Below, piece by piece: positions 49,496 through 57,995 of a DNA stretch of 64,000 nt. This stretch comes from Clostridia bacterium. GTDB lineage: Bacteria; Bacillota; Clostridia; Peptostreptococcales; Caminicellaceae. The first letter of the stretch is position 1; the number at the start of each line of letters is the position of its first letter. The notes below the pieces were generated by a model. That model had not been told where the DNA came from. It saw only the letters and a list, made by a program, of their open reading frames with translations, and made no database searches. The DNA lies in NCBI GenBank assembly GCA_022361035.1, contig JAKSBP010000139.1, positions 1 to 64,000 of the forward strand, in the 5' to 3' direction. The position numbers and the translations under genes are program-made.

Positions 49496-50659
49496 CTATT
49501 TCAATCCAGCAGCGACTTTAATATTGTATTGGTGGTCATAATTTATTTTACCATCTTTATGCCTTGTGCTGTTTGCAAAGTGTATATCCATATGTCCTGT
49601 TACACCATTATTCTTAATATACTGTATATCATGGGGCATTGAAGAGGCCGATGCTGCTATTTTCCGCCCATCGACAATGACTAGTATCGGTCTAGTTTTC
49701 CAACTGTAATTACCTCCCCATACATCTTTCATGACAGTGGCATCATATTGTGTCAACGGCTCGCAATCTGCATGGTTAGCTCCTATAGTTCTCTTCATAG
49801 TCCACTGCTTGCCTGTGTAAAAATCTCTAACTGTAAAAACTTTGCCAATAGGTGCTACGTATTGTGCCTCTGTCCACCAGTCTAGAAATTCACCATATTT
49901 AGCTCCAGGAGTGCTTTTAACTGGTACGTGATGAACGGGTATTTTAAGAACATCACCAATATTCAATATTCTACTTGCCTTAACATTATTGACGCTAATC
50001 AATTCATGTTGAGGAATACCAAATTTAAGAGAGATTTTCCAAAAATCATCACCTTTTTGAACTTTGTAATAGATATAAGTAACATATGGCTCACTACCAT
50101 TAGAGTAGCTCGTAGAGGAATTGCCTTTGGGTACAAGTACGCTTTGTCCTATATTAAGCTCACTATATTTATTTGCATTATTTATTTTTAAGAGTTCCTC
50201 AAAATTAACTGAATATTTTTGACTTATTTTCCAATAGGTTTCGCCAGACTTTACAATATGGACCTGAAAATTATATTGATTTGGTACTATTATCACATCA
50301 TTGGTATTTAACATACTTTGAGAATTTGCATTGTTTGCCCTAAGTAAAGTATTTATGTCAATATTGAACCTATTACCTATTTTCCAGTATGTATCTCCCC
50401 ACTTCACCTTATAAAGAATTTTATCCTCTGGGTCATAGGGCAATTTAATTACTTGTCCAACTTTTAGATAATCATTAGTTTCAGCAGAATTTTGTATGAG
50501 AAGCTCATTTAAATTAATAGAGTATTTTTGACTTATCTTCCAATAGGTTTCACCAGACTTCACCTCATAGGAAACCCAATCTGCCAATACATTAATAATA
50601 GTTTGAGAGAATAATGTCAGTACGACTAATCCTCCAATAATGAATTTCTTAAACTTCAT
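49496..50659 (-). CDS. Secreted protein with four LysM domains and a conserved C-terminal domain
   Basis: 387 residues. A signal peptide (about 1-27) is followed by four LysM repeats (about 30-74, 82-126, 132-177, 197-241), each with the S/W-G-E/D-T-Y-W-K-I start and a V-P/L-P end; they bind peptidoglycan or chitin-like glycans. The C-terminal 135 residues form a separate domain with conserved-looking H-A-D-C-E, G-R-K-I-A-A-S-A-S-S-M-P-H-D and G-H-M-D-I-H-F-A-N-S. The Cys and His residues could be catalytic, but I cannot name the fold. Likely a cell-wall or spore-coat associated enzyme. It lies upstream of the ilv promoter in the same direction, as a single gene. Start: ATG after AAGGAGGAC. 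Confidence 0.85.
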   Translation of the reverse strand: MKFKKFIIGGLVVLTLFSQTIINVLADWVSYEVKSGETYWKISQKYSINLNELLIQNSAETNDYLKVGQVIKLPYDPEDKILYKVKWGDTYWKIGNRFNIDINTLLRANNANSQSMLNTNDVIIVPNQYNFQVHIVKSGETYWKISQKYSVNFEELLKINNANKYSELNIGQSVLVPKGNSSTSYSNGSEPYVTYIYYKVQKGDDFWKISLKFGIPQHELISVNNVKASRILNIGDVLKIPVHHVPVKSTPGAKYGEFLDWWTEAQYVAPIGKVFTVRDFYTGKQWTMKRTIGANHADCEPLTQYDATVMKDVWGGNYSWKTRPILVIVDGRKIAASASSMPHDIQYIKNNGVTGHMDIHFANSTRHKDGKINYDHQYNIKVAAGLK

Positions 50660-51021
50660 CCATTGTCCTCCTTAAATATTGTAAATTTACATTAAAGATA
50701 AATAACTTTTAGGGAATTTTTACAATTCTAGCTTTCTAGAATTAATTATTGAGAATATAGATAGTCAATATTTAGATAAGTTTATATCTAGAGTGATATA
50801 GATTTTTTCGCTATATCGAAAGACTTTTCAACTAATGTCAACTTCATAATCACACATATTTATAGTGTTTCGACATTTTTCGATAATTACCTTTAAGTAA
50901 ATATTGGTAAAAAAATGTTCAATTTTATAGAAGGAATAATTAGATTTTTAATGCCTTTCCAGACCTTAGCTCTGTGTCGAAATTCTTTACATAAAAAAAG
51001 ACCGAATTTTCGGTCACTTTT
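50660..51021. other. Intergenic region upstream of the LysM gene
   Basis: 362 nt, AT-rich. It contains a small dyad GATATAG/CTATATC near 50796-50818 and the PrcB-gene terminator at its right end. The LysM promoter must be here, but no clear consensus pair was found. Confidence 0.35.
51000..51015 (-). terminator. Terminator of the PrcB-domain gene
   Basis: GACCGA/TCGGTC stem with a short loop followed by seven Ts on the minus strand, 6 nt past the stop codon. Confidence 0.8.
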
Positions 51022-51537
51022 TCAATCTTCATATCTTGTTTTCAATTCAATTCTATATGGTAATTCATCTAAATTAGTTTTAGTAAGAATATAAGGATAT
51101 GTAATTGCTTCTGTCACAACATCTCCAGGTTTCGGGTCCTTAAACCTAGCATAAACAACTATCTTAAATTTATCATCTTCTCCCTGGATTTTCTCAATCT
51201 TATCTATATCAACAGTATATCCCCCTGTAGGTTTTTCTCCCCTTGTTACTATGACAAAAATTTCTCCATTAACCTTACAGGCTAAAGCCCTCTCTAGGTT
51301 TTGATATCTAGGTAAGATTTCTTTAATTTTTTGTGGTATTTCTTTCTCCTCTAAAACCTGAAATTTTACTTCTTTATCATCCTCCATAAAATGTCTTATT
51401 CCCATGATTCCACTTACTAATACAAGCAGAGCTATTATGGCAATCATTAGAGACCTAATATTAAGAAGACTCGGTCTCTTCTTATCATTGCTAGGTTTCA
51501 TATTAATATTAGGTTCCATATTAGTATTAGACTTCAT
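51022..51537 (-). CDS. Membrane-anchored PrcB-domain protein
   Basis: 171 residues. One membrane helix (about 28-48) follows a polar N-terminus in which N-x-N-M-E/K-P is repeated. The extracellular part carries a PrcB-type C-terminal domain, recognisable by T-R-G-E-K-P-T-G-G-Y-T-V and the later P-Y-x-I-L-T-K. PrcB stabilises the dentilisin protease complex in Treponema; in Firmicutes the domain is widespread and its function unknown. Single gene with its own terminator. Confidence 0.75.
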   Translation of the reverse strand: MKSNTNMEPNINMKPSNDKKRPSLLNIRSLMIAIIALLVLVSGIMGIRHFMEDDKEVKFQVLEEKEIPQKIKEILPRYQNLERALACKVNGEIFVIVTRGEKPTGGYTVDIDKIEKIQGEDDKFKIVVYARFKDPKPGDVVTEAITYPYILTKTNLDELPYRIELKTRYED

Positions 51538-51747
51538 TTCTATGAATTCCCCCTTTATATATCATGATTATGCCTATTTAATACTATTCAATAGGGGACA
51601 TAAATATTCCATCCATGAAAACATAATTGAATTTTATACAGTCCTAGCTTAACTCCTAATTTCATTATTCCTATTCCCCTTTTCTTTTGAACTGTTATAT
51701 TATAGTTTCAATTGCTTTTATTCTATATAGTATTTATAACTTAAATA

Positions 51748-51958
51748 AGCACTATCAAATTGAAATTTGATAGTGCTGAGGCTGTTGACAAACCCGAATT
51801 TCTTCGTTGTTGCTTCAACCGAGAACCCTTACGTATTTCTTTATACGCTGCGGCCTCTCGGTTTCAGCACGCCTCGAACTTCAGATTTCTCAAAATCCTA
51901 TCATCTTGTTGACTTTGTCAACAATCTGAGCACTATCAAATTTCAATTTGATAGTGCT
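51748..51958. repeat. Family 1 element, copy 2, flanked by inverted hairpin arms
   Basis: The core (51778-51930) is homologous, in reverse orientation, to 32003-32155 and has end repeats CTGAGGCTGTTGACAAA and CTCAGATTGTTGACAAA. It is bracketed by two 30-nt arms (51748-51777 and 51929-51958), each a near-perfect hairpin with stem AGCACTATCAAATT, and the right arm is the exact reverse complement of the left. The left arm followed by TTATTT looks like the original transketolase terminator. Confidence 0.75.
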
Positions 51959-51980
51959 TCCATATGTATTATGCAGCTTC

Positions 51981-52913
51981 CTAATCTAATATCTCTTTAG
52001 CCTTAGCTATTATATTCTCTGCTGTCAGCCCATATTTTTTCATTAACTCATCGGGCTTACCGGACTCACCAAAGGTGTCATTAATACCTACCCTCTTTAA
52101 TAGGGTAGGATGATTTTCTGCTAAAACTTCAGCAACGGCACTGCCTAATCCCCCTAAAATACTATGCTCCTCAACAGTTACGATTCCCTTGGTTTCCCTT
52201 CCAGCCTTTATAATTATTTCTTTATCTATGGGCTTGATGGTATGTATATCAATAACCCTTGCTGTAATACCTTCCTTTAATAATTCTTTCCTTGCCTTTA
52301 AAGCCTCATTTACCATAATCCCCGTTGCAATAATTGTAATGTCATTACCGCCTTTCACTTCCATACCTTTACCTATGGTAATCTTAACATCATCATCATA
52401 TATTACAGGAACCTTAGCTCTACCTAGCCTCACATACACTGGACCTTCATACTCTACTATTTCCTTTAATAGGGCCTTAGTAGACACCGCGTCAGCGGGA
52501 TTTAAAACTACCATATTTGGAAGTGACCTCATAATTGCAATATCTTCAATTGCCTGATGGGAAGCACCATCTTCCCCTACTGTAATACCTGCATGGGTAG
52601 CACATACCTTTACATTTAGTTTTGGATAGCATATGGAGTTTCTTATTATTTCAAAGGCCCTACCTGAAGCGAAAACTGCAAATGTACTGGCAAATGGTAT
52701 CTTGTCCGAAGCAGCTAAACCAGCGGCAGTCCCCATTAAATTTTGCTCGGCTATACCCATATTAAAAAATCTATTTGGAAATTCCTTTGAAAAACTGTGG
52801 GTTTTTGTAGATTTTGATAAATCCGCATCAAGTACAACAATATTTTCATCATTTTTCCCAAGCTCTACTAAGGTTTCACCATATGTTTCACGAGTAGCTA
52901 TTTTAGTTGTCAT
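51981..52913 (-). CDS. Transketolase, C-terminal subunit
   Basis: 310 residues covering the pyrimidine-binding and C-terminal domains. The catalytic glutamate is in N-M-G-I-A-E-Q-N-L, and T-H-A-G-I-T-V-G-E-D-G-A-S-H-Q is typical. It pairs with the product of the upstream gene, whose last base overlaps its ATG (TAATG), so equal synthesis is expected. The complex moves two-carbon units between sugar phosphates in the non-oxidative pentose phosphate pathway. Split transketolases are common in clostridia and archaea. Confidence 0.95.
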   Translation of the reverse strand: MTTKIATRETYGETLVELGKNDENIVVLDADLSKSTKTHSFSKEFPNRFFNMGIAEQNLMGTAAGLAASDKIPFASTFAVFASGRAFEIIRNSICYPKLNVKVCATHAGITVGEDGASHQAIEDIAIMRSLPNMVVLNPADAVSTKALLKEIVEYEGPVYVRLGRAKVPVIYDDDVKITIGKGMEVKGGNDITIIATGIMVNEALKARKELLKEGITARVIDIHTIKPIDKEIIIKAGRETKGIVTVEEHSILGGLGSAVAEVLAENHPTLLKRVGINDTFGESGKPDELMKKYGLTAENIIAKAKEILD

Positions 52914-53737
52914 TACCTTGCACCTCCAAGCTCTTCTAATGCCCTTTCCTTCTCTTCATCCTTTGGAGCAACCCCATGCCATGAAGCCTCATTTTCCATA
53001 AAGGAAACACCCTTGCCCTTTATAGTTTTGGCTATGACCATTGTTGGCTTCTCCTTAGTTCCCTCTGCTTCATTAAATCCATTAATTATTTCTTCAAAAT
53101 TATGTCCATCGATTTCAATTACATTCCAACCAAAGCTTTTCCATTTTTCATCTATAGGTTTTATATTCATTACATCTTCATTTTTACCATCAATTTGAAG
53201 TCCATTAAAATCTAGAATTGCCGTAAGATTATCTAATTTATAATGGGCAGCAGCCATAGCAGCCTCCCATACTAACCCCTCATTTATTTCTCCATCGCCA
53301 AGTAAAACATATATTCTACTATTTTTTTTATCTAGTTTCGAAGCTAAAGCCATACCAATCGAAGATGAAAATCCTTGTCCTAGGGACCCTGTAGACATCT
53401 CAACACCAGGAATACCTTTCATATCTGGATGCCCTTGAAGCATACTACCTATTTGCCTTAATTTTACTAGCTCATCAGGTGAAAAATATCCCCTCCTTGC
53501 AAGGGCGGCATATAGAGCCGGTGCAGCATGACCCTTTGAGAGTACAAATTTATCTCTATCCCTAAGCTCAAGATTTTCAGGATCTATATTCATCTTCTCA
53601 AAATATAAAACTGTTAAAATATCTGCGGCTGATAATGAGCCACCGGGATGACCTGATCCTGCAGCACTAATCATTTCTATTATGTCTTTTCTAATTTGCG
53701 TAGCTACTTTGTTTAATTCCGGGTACCGATTATTCAT
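52913..53737 (-). CDS. Transketolase, N-terminal subunit
   Basis: 274 residues with the TPP-binding domain: G-H-P-G-G-S-L-S-A near the start, and the TPP/metal motif G-D-G-E-I-N-E-G through D-F-N-G-L-Q, where the second N is a metal ligand. It ends after the W-H-G-V-A-P region, exactly where single-chain transketolases continue into the pyrimidine domain. First gene of a two-gene operon. Start: ATG after AGGAGGTAAAATTT. Confidence 0.95.
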   Translation of the reverse strand: MNNRYPELNKVATQIRKDIIEMISAAGSGHPGGSLSAADILTVLYFEKMNIDPENLELRDRDKFVLSKGHAAPALYAALARRGYFSPDELVKLRQIGSMLQGHPDMKGIPGVEMSTGSLGQGFSSSIGMALASKLDKKNSRIYVLLGDGEINEGLVWEAAMAAAHYKLDNLTAILDFNGLQIDGKNEDVMNIKPIDEKWKSFGWNVIEIDGHNFEEIINGFNEAEGTKEKPTMVIAKTIKGKGVSFMENEASWHGVAPKDEEKERALEELGGAR

Positions 53738-53914
53738 AAATTTTACCTCCTGCTAATTCTTTTTATATATTTGGGTAAATCCCTCTCTATAAAATCCATT
53801 TATGATTGCAATCATGATAAATACTTGTCCATATATAGAATATACTATATTTAAATAAAGCTTAGATATTCAAGTTCTATTTAGAGCAGCAAAATAAAAG
53901 ACCTCTATCTAAAC

Positions 53915-54020
53915 TTATAGGGGGCAAATGGTTATTGCGACTTTCCCTTCTAGATAGGAGTGGGATATCCTGGCTAAGGGAATCTACTCTTTCTTGGATA
54001 TATTCCTTCACCCCCTATAA
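53915..54020. ncRNA. Structured RNA candidate between tagA and the transketolase genes
   Basis: A perfect 10-bp closing stem (TTATAGGGGG / CCCCCTATAA) encloses about 86 nt. Inside, TTCCCTT (53943-53949) can pair with AAGGGAA (53976-53982), and an alternative partner also exists for the latter region, as in switching RNAs. It does not match the TPP, T-box, glycine or c-di-GMP consensus as I know them. The 328-nt gap holds nothing else obvious. Strand is undecided: minus would make it a leader of the transketolase operon, plus an independent RNA. Confidence 0.4.
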
Positions 54021-54065
54021 TTCTCAGACCTTTAGTAACCTTCCTTATATGCCTCTTCCATATTT

Positions 54066-54800
54066 CTAACTACTAATATTTTTACTTATAAGAACCTTTA
54101 TCATAAATTTGGGAAGTGCTAACATTCTCTTAAATCTCCAAGGCTCCTTTAACAGCCTATAAAGCCATTCCAATCCAAGAATTTGAAAGATTTTCGGTGC
54201 CCTTTTTGCTGTTCCAGCCCAAACATCTACGCATCCTCCCACACCCATGGCAACCTTAACACCTAAAGCTTTTCTGTGTTCATGTATCCACTTCTCCTGT
54301 TTAGGAGCGCCTAGTGCAACAAACAAAATATCAGGGGATACTTCATTTATACCTTCTATAACATCATTTTCTTCTTCTCCTTTAAAATATCCATCCCTAT
54401 ATCCCTTTATTTGAATATTAGGATATTTTTCTTGGATATTATGGGATGCCATCTCAGCTACTCCTGGCTTACCTCCTAGGATATAGATAGACTTCCTAGA
54501 ATAATCGCAGAATTCAAGTACCTTTCCCATTAAATCAATCCCAGTTACCCTCTCAATAAGACCTAGTCTATGTATTTTTGAAGCAATAACCAATCCAATT
54601 CCATCGGGTATATTCATATCTGAGGATTTTAAAGCCTTCATAAGACTTTCATCATTTTTAGCCTTCATAACAATTTCTGTATTTGGAGTATAGACATATG
54701 AAAATACAGACCTATCCAGTAGATTTTTAAATCTTTCAAAAGCACTTTCCATAGTTACTATATCTATTGGAGAACCATATATTTTGACAGTCTTTCTCAT
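54066..54800 (-). CDS. WecG/TagA/CpsF-family glycosyltransferase
   Basis: About 244 residues from the chosen ATG (54800), preceded by GGGTG; a GTG 12 bases upstream has no ribosome binding site. The family signatures are present: T-P-N-T-E-I-V, I-P-D-G-I-G-L-V, I-Y-I-L-G-G-K-P-G-V-A and V-A-L-G-A-P-K-Q-E-K-W-I-H. It transfers N-acetylmannosamine or a similar sugar to a lipid-linked GlcNAc, an early step in teichoic acid or secondary wall polymer synthesis. It sits directly downstream of csaB, whose stop codon at 54803 nearly touches its start, so the pair likely serves one polymer. Confidence 0.9.
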   Translation of the reverse strand: MRKTVKIYGSPIDIVTMESAFERFKNLLDRSVFSYVYTPNTEIVMKAKNDESLMKALKSSDMNIPDGIGLVIASKIHRLGLIERVTGIDLMGKVLEFCDYSRKSIYILGGKPGVAEMASHNIQEKYPNIQIKGYRDGYFKGEEENDVIEGINEVSPDILFVALGAPKQEKWIHEHRKALGVKVAMGVGGCVDVWAGTAKRAPKIFQILGLEWLYRLLKEPWRFKRMLALPKFMIKVLISKNISS

Positions 54801-54802
54801 TA

Positions 54803-55891
54803 TTACACCCACTTTAACATGTCATTTAAAATATCTTTATTTTTCCTTACTATATCCTTTAAATTTGCTCCTATAGAACAAAGTTCTTCTGCCTCATGGT
54901 CCCTTTTATTCCATAGATTATCAAATTCTATACATAGGTTAAAGTTATCTAACTCTTCTACCTTTCCCCCACTTCTCTGGTTAACCATTCTCAAAAACGC
55001 CTTAACCTTTGGGTCATATTCCAAGCCTATCATAGGAATTCCTTTAATACTTGCAAATATTAGGGCATGTAATCTCATACCAATCAAAATATCTAAGGCT
55101 CCAATAACGCCTAGAACTTCCTCTGATGTGTACTCCTTTGTCAATATGTAGGATTTATTTTTCATTTTATCCATTATTTCCTTTGATACTTTCTCATCCT
55201 TAGAGGCTTGCATAGGTATAAATAAAACATTTAACCCTTTATCTGAAATATAATCTCCAAAGCTTGCCATAGTATCTATAAAATCTTCCTTTACATACCA
55301 GGGTCTAACAGAAATTCCTATAAGGGGTTTATCCGTTGGAATATCTTCCTTTTCTAGAATCTTTTTAACCCTTGTTTCATCTACGCTTTCTAAGTAAAAG
55401 GTGGAATCCACAGTTACATCTATTTCCTTTGTAACTCCTATTTCTTCCATTAGCTTTTTGGATTCTTGATCCCTCAATACAATCTTATCTACCCTATTAA
55501 TTATTTTTTTAGCTAAATATTTATTATATCTCTTTCTAATTGGACCAAAACCATTACAAAAAAATAGTACGGTTTTTTTAAATAGTTTAGCTACCTGTAT
55601 AATTGCTAAGTAATATAGCAGGGATCGACTACTGGTTACATCCTGTAGTAATGAACCTCCCCCACTAATAACTATATCCGAATTTTTAATAGTACTAATT
55701 ATATCTTTAATGCTATTCCTACTTACCCCTTTTATTTTATGAACTTTTTCAGTATATTTTACATTATAGGAAAGGGCATATATTTGTGTCGAGGGATTTT
55801 TTTCTTTAATCATTTTCACAATAGAAGATAGAATTGCTTCATCCCCCAGATTTTTGAAACCATAATAGCCAAAAATAAATGCACGTTTCAT
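54803..55891 (-). CDS. csaB: Polysaccharide pyruvyl transferase CsaB
   Basis: 362 residues. The polysaccharide pyruvyltransferase fold is recognisable from the start G-Y-Y-G-F-K-N-L-G-D-E-A-I-L, S-G-G-G-S-L-L-Q-D and the C-terminal G-M-R-L-H-A-L-I-F-A. CsaB adds pyruvate ketals to the secondary cell-wall polymer, creating the ligand to which SLH-domain proteins bind. Its presence implies an S-layer or other SLH proteins in this organism. Followed directly by the TagA-type gene. Confidence 0.92.
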   Translation of the reverse strand: MKRAFIFGYYGFKNLGDEAILSSIVKMIKEKNPSTQIYALSYNVKYTEKVHKIKGVSRNSIKDIISTIKNSDIVISGGGSLLQDVTSSRSLLYYLAIIQVAKLFKKTVLFFCNGFGPIRKRYNKYLAKKIINRVDKIVLRDQESKKLMEEIGVTKEIDVTVDSTFYLESVDETRVKKILEKEDIPTDKPLIGISVRPWYVKEDFIDTMASFGDYISDKGLNVLFIPMQASKDEKVSKEIMDKMKNKSYILTKEYTSEEVLGVIGALDILIGMRLHALIFASIKGIPMIGLEYDPKVKAFLRMVNQRSGGKVEELDNFNLCIEFDNLWNKRDHEAEELCSIGANLKDIVRKNKDILNDMLKWV

Positions 55892-56101
55892 AAATTTCTT
55901 CCTTTCAAGGAATTATTTGGAACAAGCAGGTCCTAGACATACTTCTAATAGTTCCAAGTTCTAGCAAGTATTTAAATTATTTTCTTAGCTGATATAGGCC
56001 TTAAAGTCATTTATATAAAATATTATGTATTTATAATTCTATATAGAATTTATTTATAAATCTAATTTTCAATTTTTTAAGCCATCAACATTAAAAGGAG
56101 A

Positions 56102-56165
56102 TTTATATATCCTAATCCTTTTAAGATAACAGCTATAGGATTTCTTAAGATAATTAGGATATAAT
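56102..56165. other. Imperfect palindrome upstream of csaB
   Basis: In the 290-nt gap between csaB and the DUF4330 gene, ATATCCTAAT and ATTAGGATAT form an outer stem around a shorter inner inverted repeat (CTTTTAAGA / TCTTAAGA-like). It could be a terminator for the upstream genes or another small palindromic element. The rest of the gap is featureless. Confidence 0.4.
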
Positions 56166-56181
56166 ATATTAGCTAGAGTAT

Positions 56182-56682
56182 TTATATTTCATATTCTATT
56201 CCATGAACTACTGACATAAATCTTATTAGCTTACTTTCAATTAACATCGACCTGCCTATTTGAACGTCCACATTAGATACCTTGATATCTTTTTGTGAAA
56301 TATTACCCCTACACTTGAGTGTAATCATAATATCATATCTATCTGGAACCTCACTGTATATGACATTTCCATCCCTGTCCGATGTCTGGATTTTATTCTG
56401 ACTTACTTCTACCTTCATTACTTCTCCTAAAACATTCTTTGTTTCCACATCCCTGAATAAATCTCCTTCTTTAACGCTACTTACTGATATATCTTTTACT
56501 CCTTCAACATAGTAAGTAAGTAAAATTTCCTTATCAGATTGGGTTTTAAGAAAATCCTTACTATTTTCATCATTATCTAAAATAAAAAACTTTCCTGCCA
56601 ATAAAAGAACTATTAGCAATACTATTAAATCTAAATAATTTATAAGCCCAAATAGTTTTCCCTTATCATCAATTATTTTCAA
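56182..56682 (-). CDS. DUF4330 protein, copy 1
   Basis: 166 residues. It starts with the DUF4330 signature D-x-K-G-K-L-F-G-L-I-N-Y-L-D-L and one membrane helix (about 17-32), followed by a beta-rich extracellular domain with G-D-L-F-R-D-V-E-T-K. Function unknown; the family is regularly found in surface-polysaccharide loci of clostridia. A paralogue is encoded at 59912-60394. The gene begins 4 nt after the glycosyltransferase stop, so it is co-translated. Confidence 0.8.
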   Translation of the reverse strand: MKIIDDKGKLFGLINYLDLIVLLIVLLLAGKFFILDNDENSKDFLKTQSDKEILLTYYVEGVKDISVSSVKEGDLFRDVETKNVLGEVMKVEVSQNKIQTSDRDGNVIYSEVPDRYDIMITLKCRGNISQKDIKVSNVDVQIGRSMLIESKLIRFMSVVHGIEYEI

Positions 56683-56686
56683 CTTG

Positions 56687-57811
56687 TTACACTCCCTTTA
56701 ACAGCTTAGTATATATATCAACGGTATTTTGAGCCATTGCTTCAATTGAAAATCGCTCTTTAACAACCTTTCTTCCCAAATTACCCAATTCACTCCTTCT
56801 TTCTTCATTGGAAGGATGTAAGAATTCTAAAATTTCTTTTTTAAGTATTTGAACACTTATTTCATTATCGGAAGTTCTGCCGGTAAAATTATTTGATATG
56901 GCAGCATCTATATTCTTTTCTGTTAACAATCCCATATACCCTTCTCCACCTGCCAAGATAACAGGTTTTCCACAAGCCATAGCTTCTAAAGCAGACCTTG
57001 ATACAGAGATTGCTAGACTAGCCAAGGAAAAAATCTCTGCCACATCGGTTCGCTTGCCAAGAATATGAATAAATTTCCTATTTGCTTCAGAGTTCACCCT
57101 ATCACTAACTTCACAGATTTCCTTAAAATCCTCTCCATCACCGGCAACAATCAAATCTATATTTTCCATCTCCTTGTAAACTTCTTTCCCCGTCTCAATA
57201 ACCATCTTCACTAATTTAGTTAATGACCCTGAGATTCTGCTTATATATACAATTTTTATGGTATCATCATTTAACTTTAGCTCATCCCTTACATTGATGC
57301 CATCTAATTTCGGTGAAAACTTTTCTATATCTATTCCATTTGGTATTATGGTTATTTTTTTTGGTTGTACATTAAACTTGTTTATTAAATGGTCCTTTAT
57401 ATCTTCACTTATACATATGACTTCCTTCCCCCAAAAAGAAGTATATCTATAAATCAAAGAAGCTTTAAATTTCGCATGGGCAGTAGTCATAAAAGGAATT
57501 CCCTTTAAAACAGAAATTAGTTTACAATTTAAAGCTGGTATCCTTCCATGTCCGTGCAGCAAATGAACTTTCTCCCTATTCACTATTTTCCATATAATTC
57601 TCACTGACTTAGTAAGGTTAATGATATCTTTCTTATTTAAAGGCGCTTCATAATGGGGGATATCATTATCCTCTAATTCTTTTACATAAACTCCACCAGT
57701 TGAAATCACTATTGGTTTATGGCCCATCTTCTTTAATTCTTTTGCTAACCCTAAAACATGGGTTTCTGCCCCTCCAATATCTAAAGACATCGCAGCTAAC
57801 AAAATATTCAT
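56687..57811 (-). CDS. GT4-family glycosyltransferase
   Basis: 374 residues, GT-B fold. The N-terminal domain has S-L-D-I-G-G-A-E-T-H-V-L, which binds the acceptor. The C-terminal domain has I-P-N-G-I-D-I-E-K-F and the donor-binding E-x7-type region S-A-L-E-A-M-A-C-G-K-P-V. It transfers a sugar from a nucleotide donor during surface polysaccharide assembly; neither donor nor acceptor can be read from the sequence. It lies between the O-antigen-ligase-like gene and DUF4330 copy 1. Confidence 0.88.
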   Translation of the reverse strand: MNILLAAMSLDIGGAETHVLGLAKELKKMGHKPIVISTGGVYVKELEDNDIPHYEAPLNKKDIINLTKSVRIIWKIVNREKVHLLHGHGRIPALNCKLISVLKGIPFMTTAHAKFKASLIYRYTSFWGKEVICISEDIKDHLINKFNVQPKKITIIPNGIDIEKFSPKLDGINVRDELKLNDDTIKIVYISRISGSLTKLVKMVIETGKEVYKEMENIDLIVAGDGEDFKEICEVSDRVNSEANRKFIHILGKRTDVAEIFSLASLAISVSRSALEAMACGKPVILAGGEGYMGLLTEKNIDAAISNNFTGRTSDNEISVQILKKEILEFLHPSNEERRSELGNLGRKVVKERFSIEAMAQNTVDIYTKLLKGV

Positions 57812-57839
57812 TCATACCATCCTCTTTAATTTATCAATT

Positions 57840-57945
57840 TTTAAGACTCCCACTTCTAAAAGTAGGGGATTTTACCTTCCTGCTTAATCTAAAGTAGAAC
57901 CTCCATCTGAAGCCCCCGGGTTTGGCTTTTGCCAAAGGAGCTTAT
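57840..57945. mobile_element. Possible IS200/IS605-type end remnant
   Basis: Two small hairpins lie side by side: CCCACTT/AAGTAGGGG near 57849-57868 and TTTGGC/GCCAAA near 57920-57936, joined by a GC-richer stretch with AAGCCCCCGGG. This resembles the subterminal hairpins of IS200/IS605 elements. No tnpA or tnpB fragment is present, so this is at most a remnant. Confidence 0.35.
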
Positions 57946-57995
57946 ACCTTTTCTACCTATATAAATTAGAGAATTTCATATCTTAAATTTTTACA

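Noticed and set aside
53738-54065. TPP riboswitch before the transketolase genes, suggested by a CTGAGA motif
   Set aside because: The remaining conserved TPP elements (ACCTGATCTGG-like and GCGTAGGGA-like segments) are absent.
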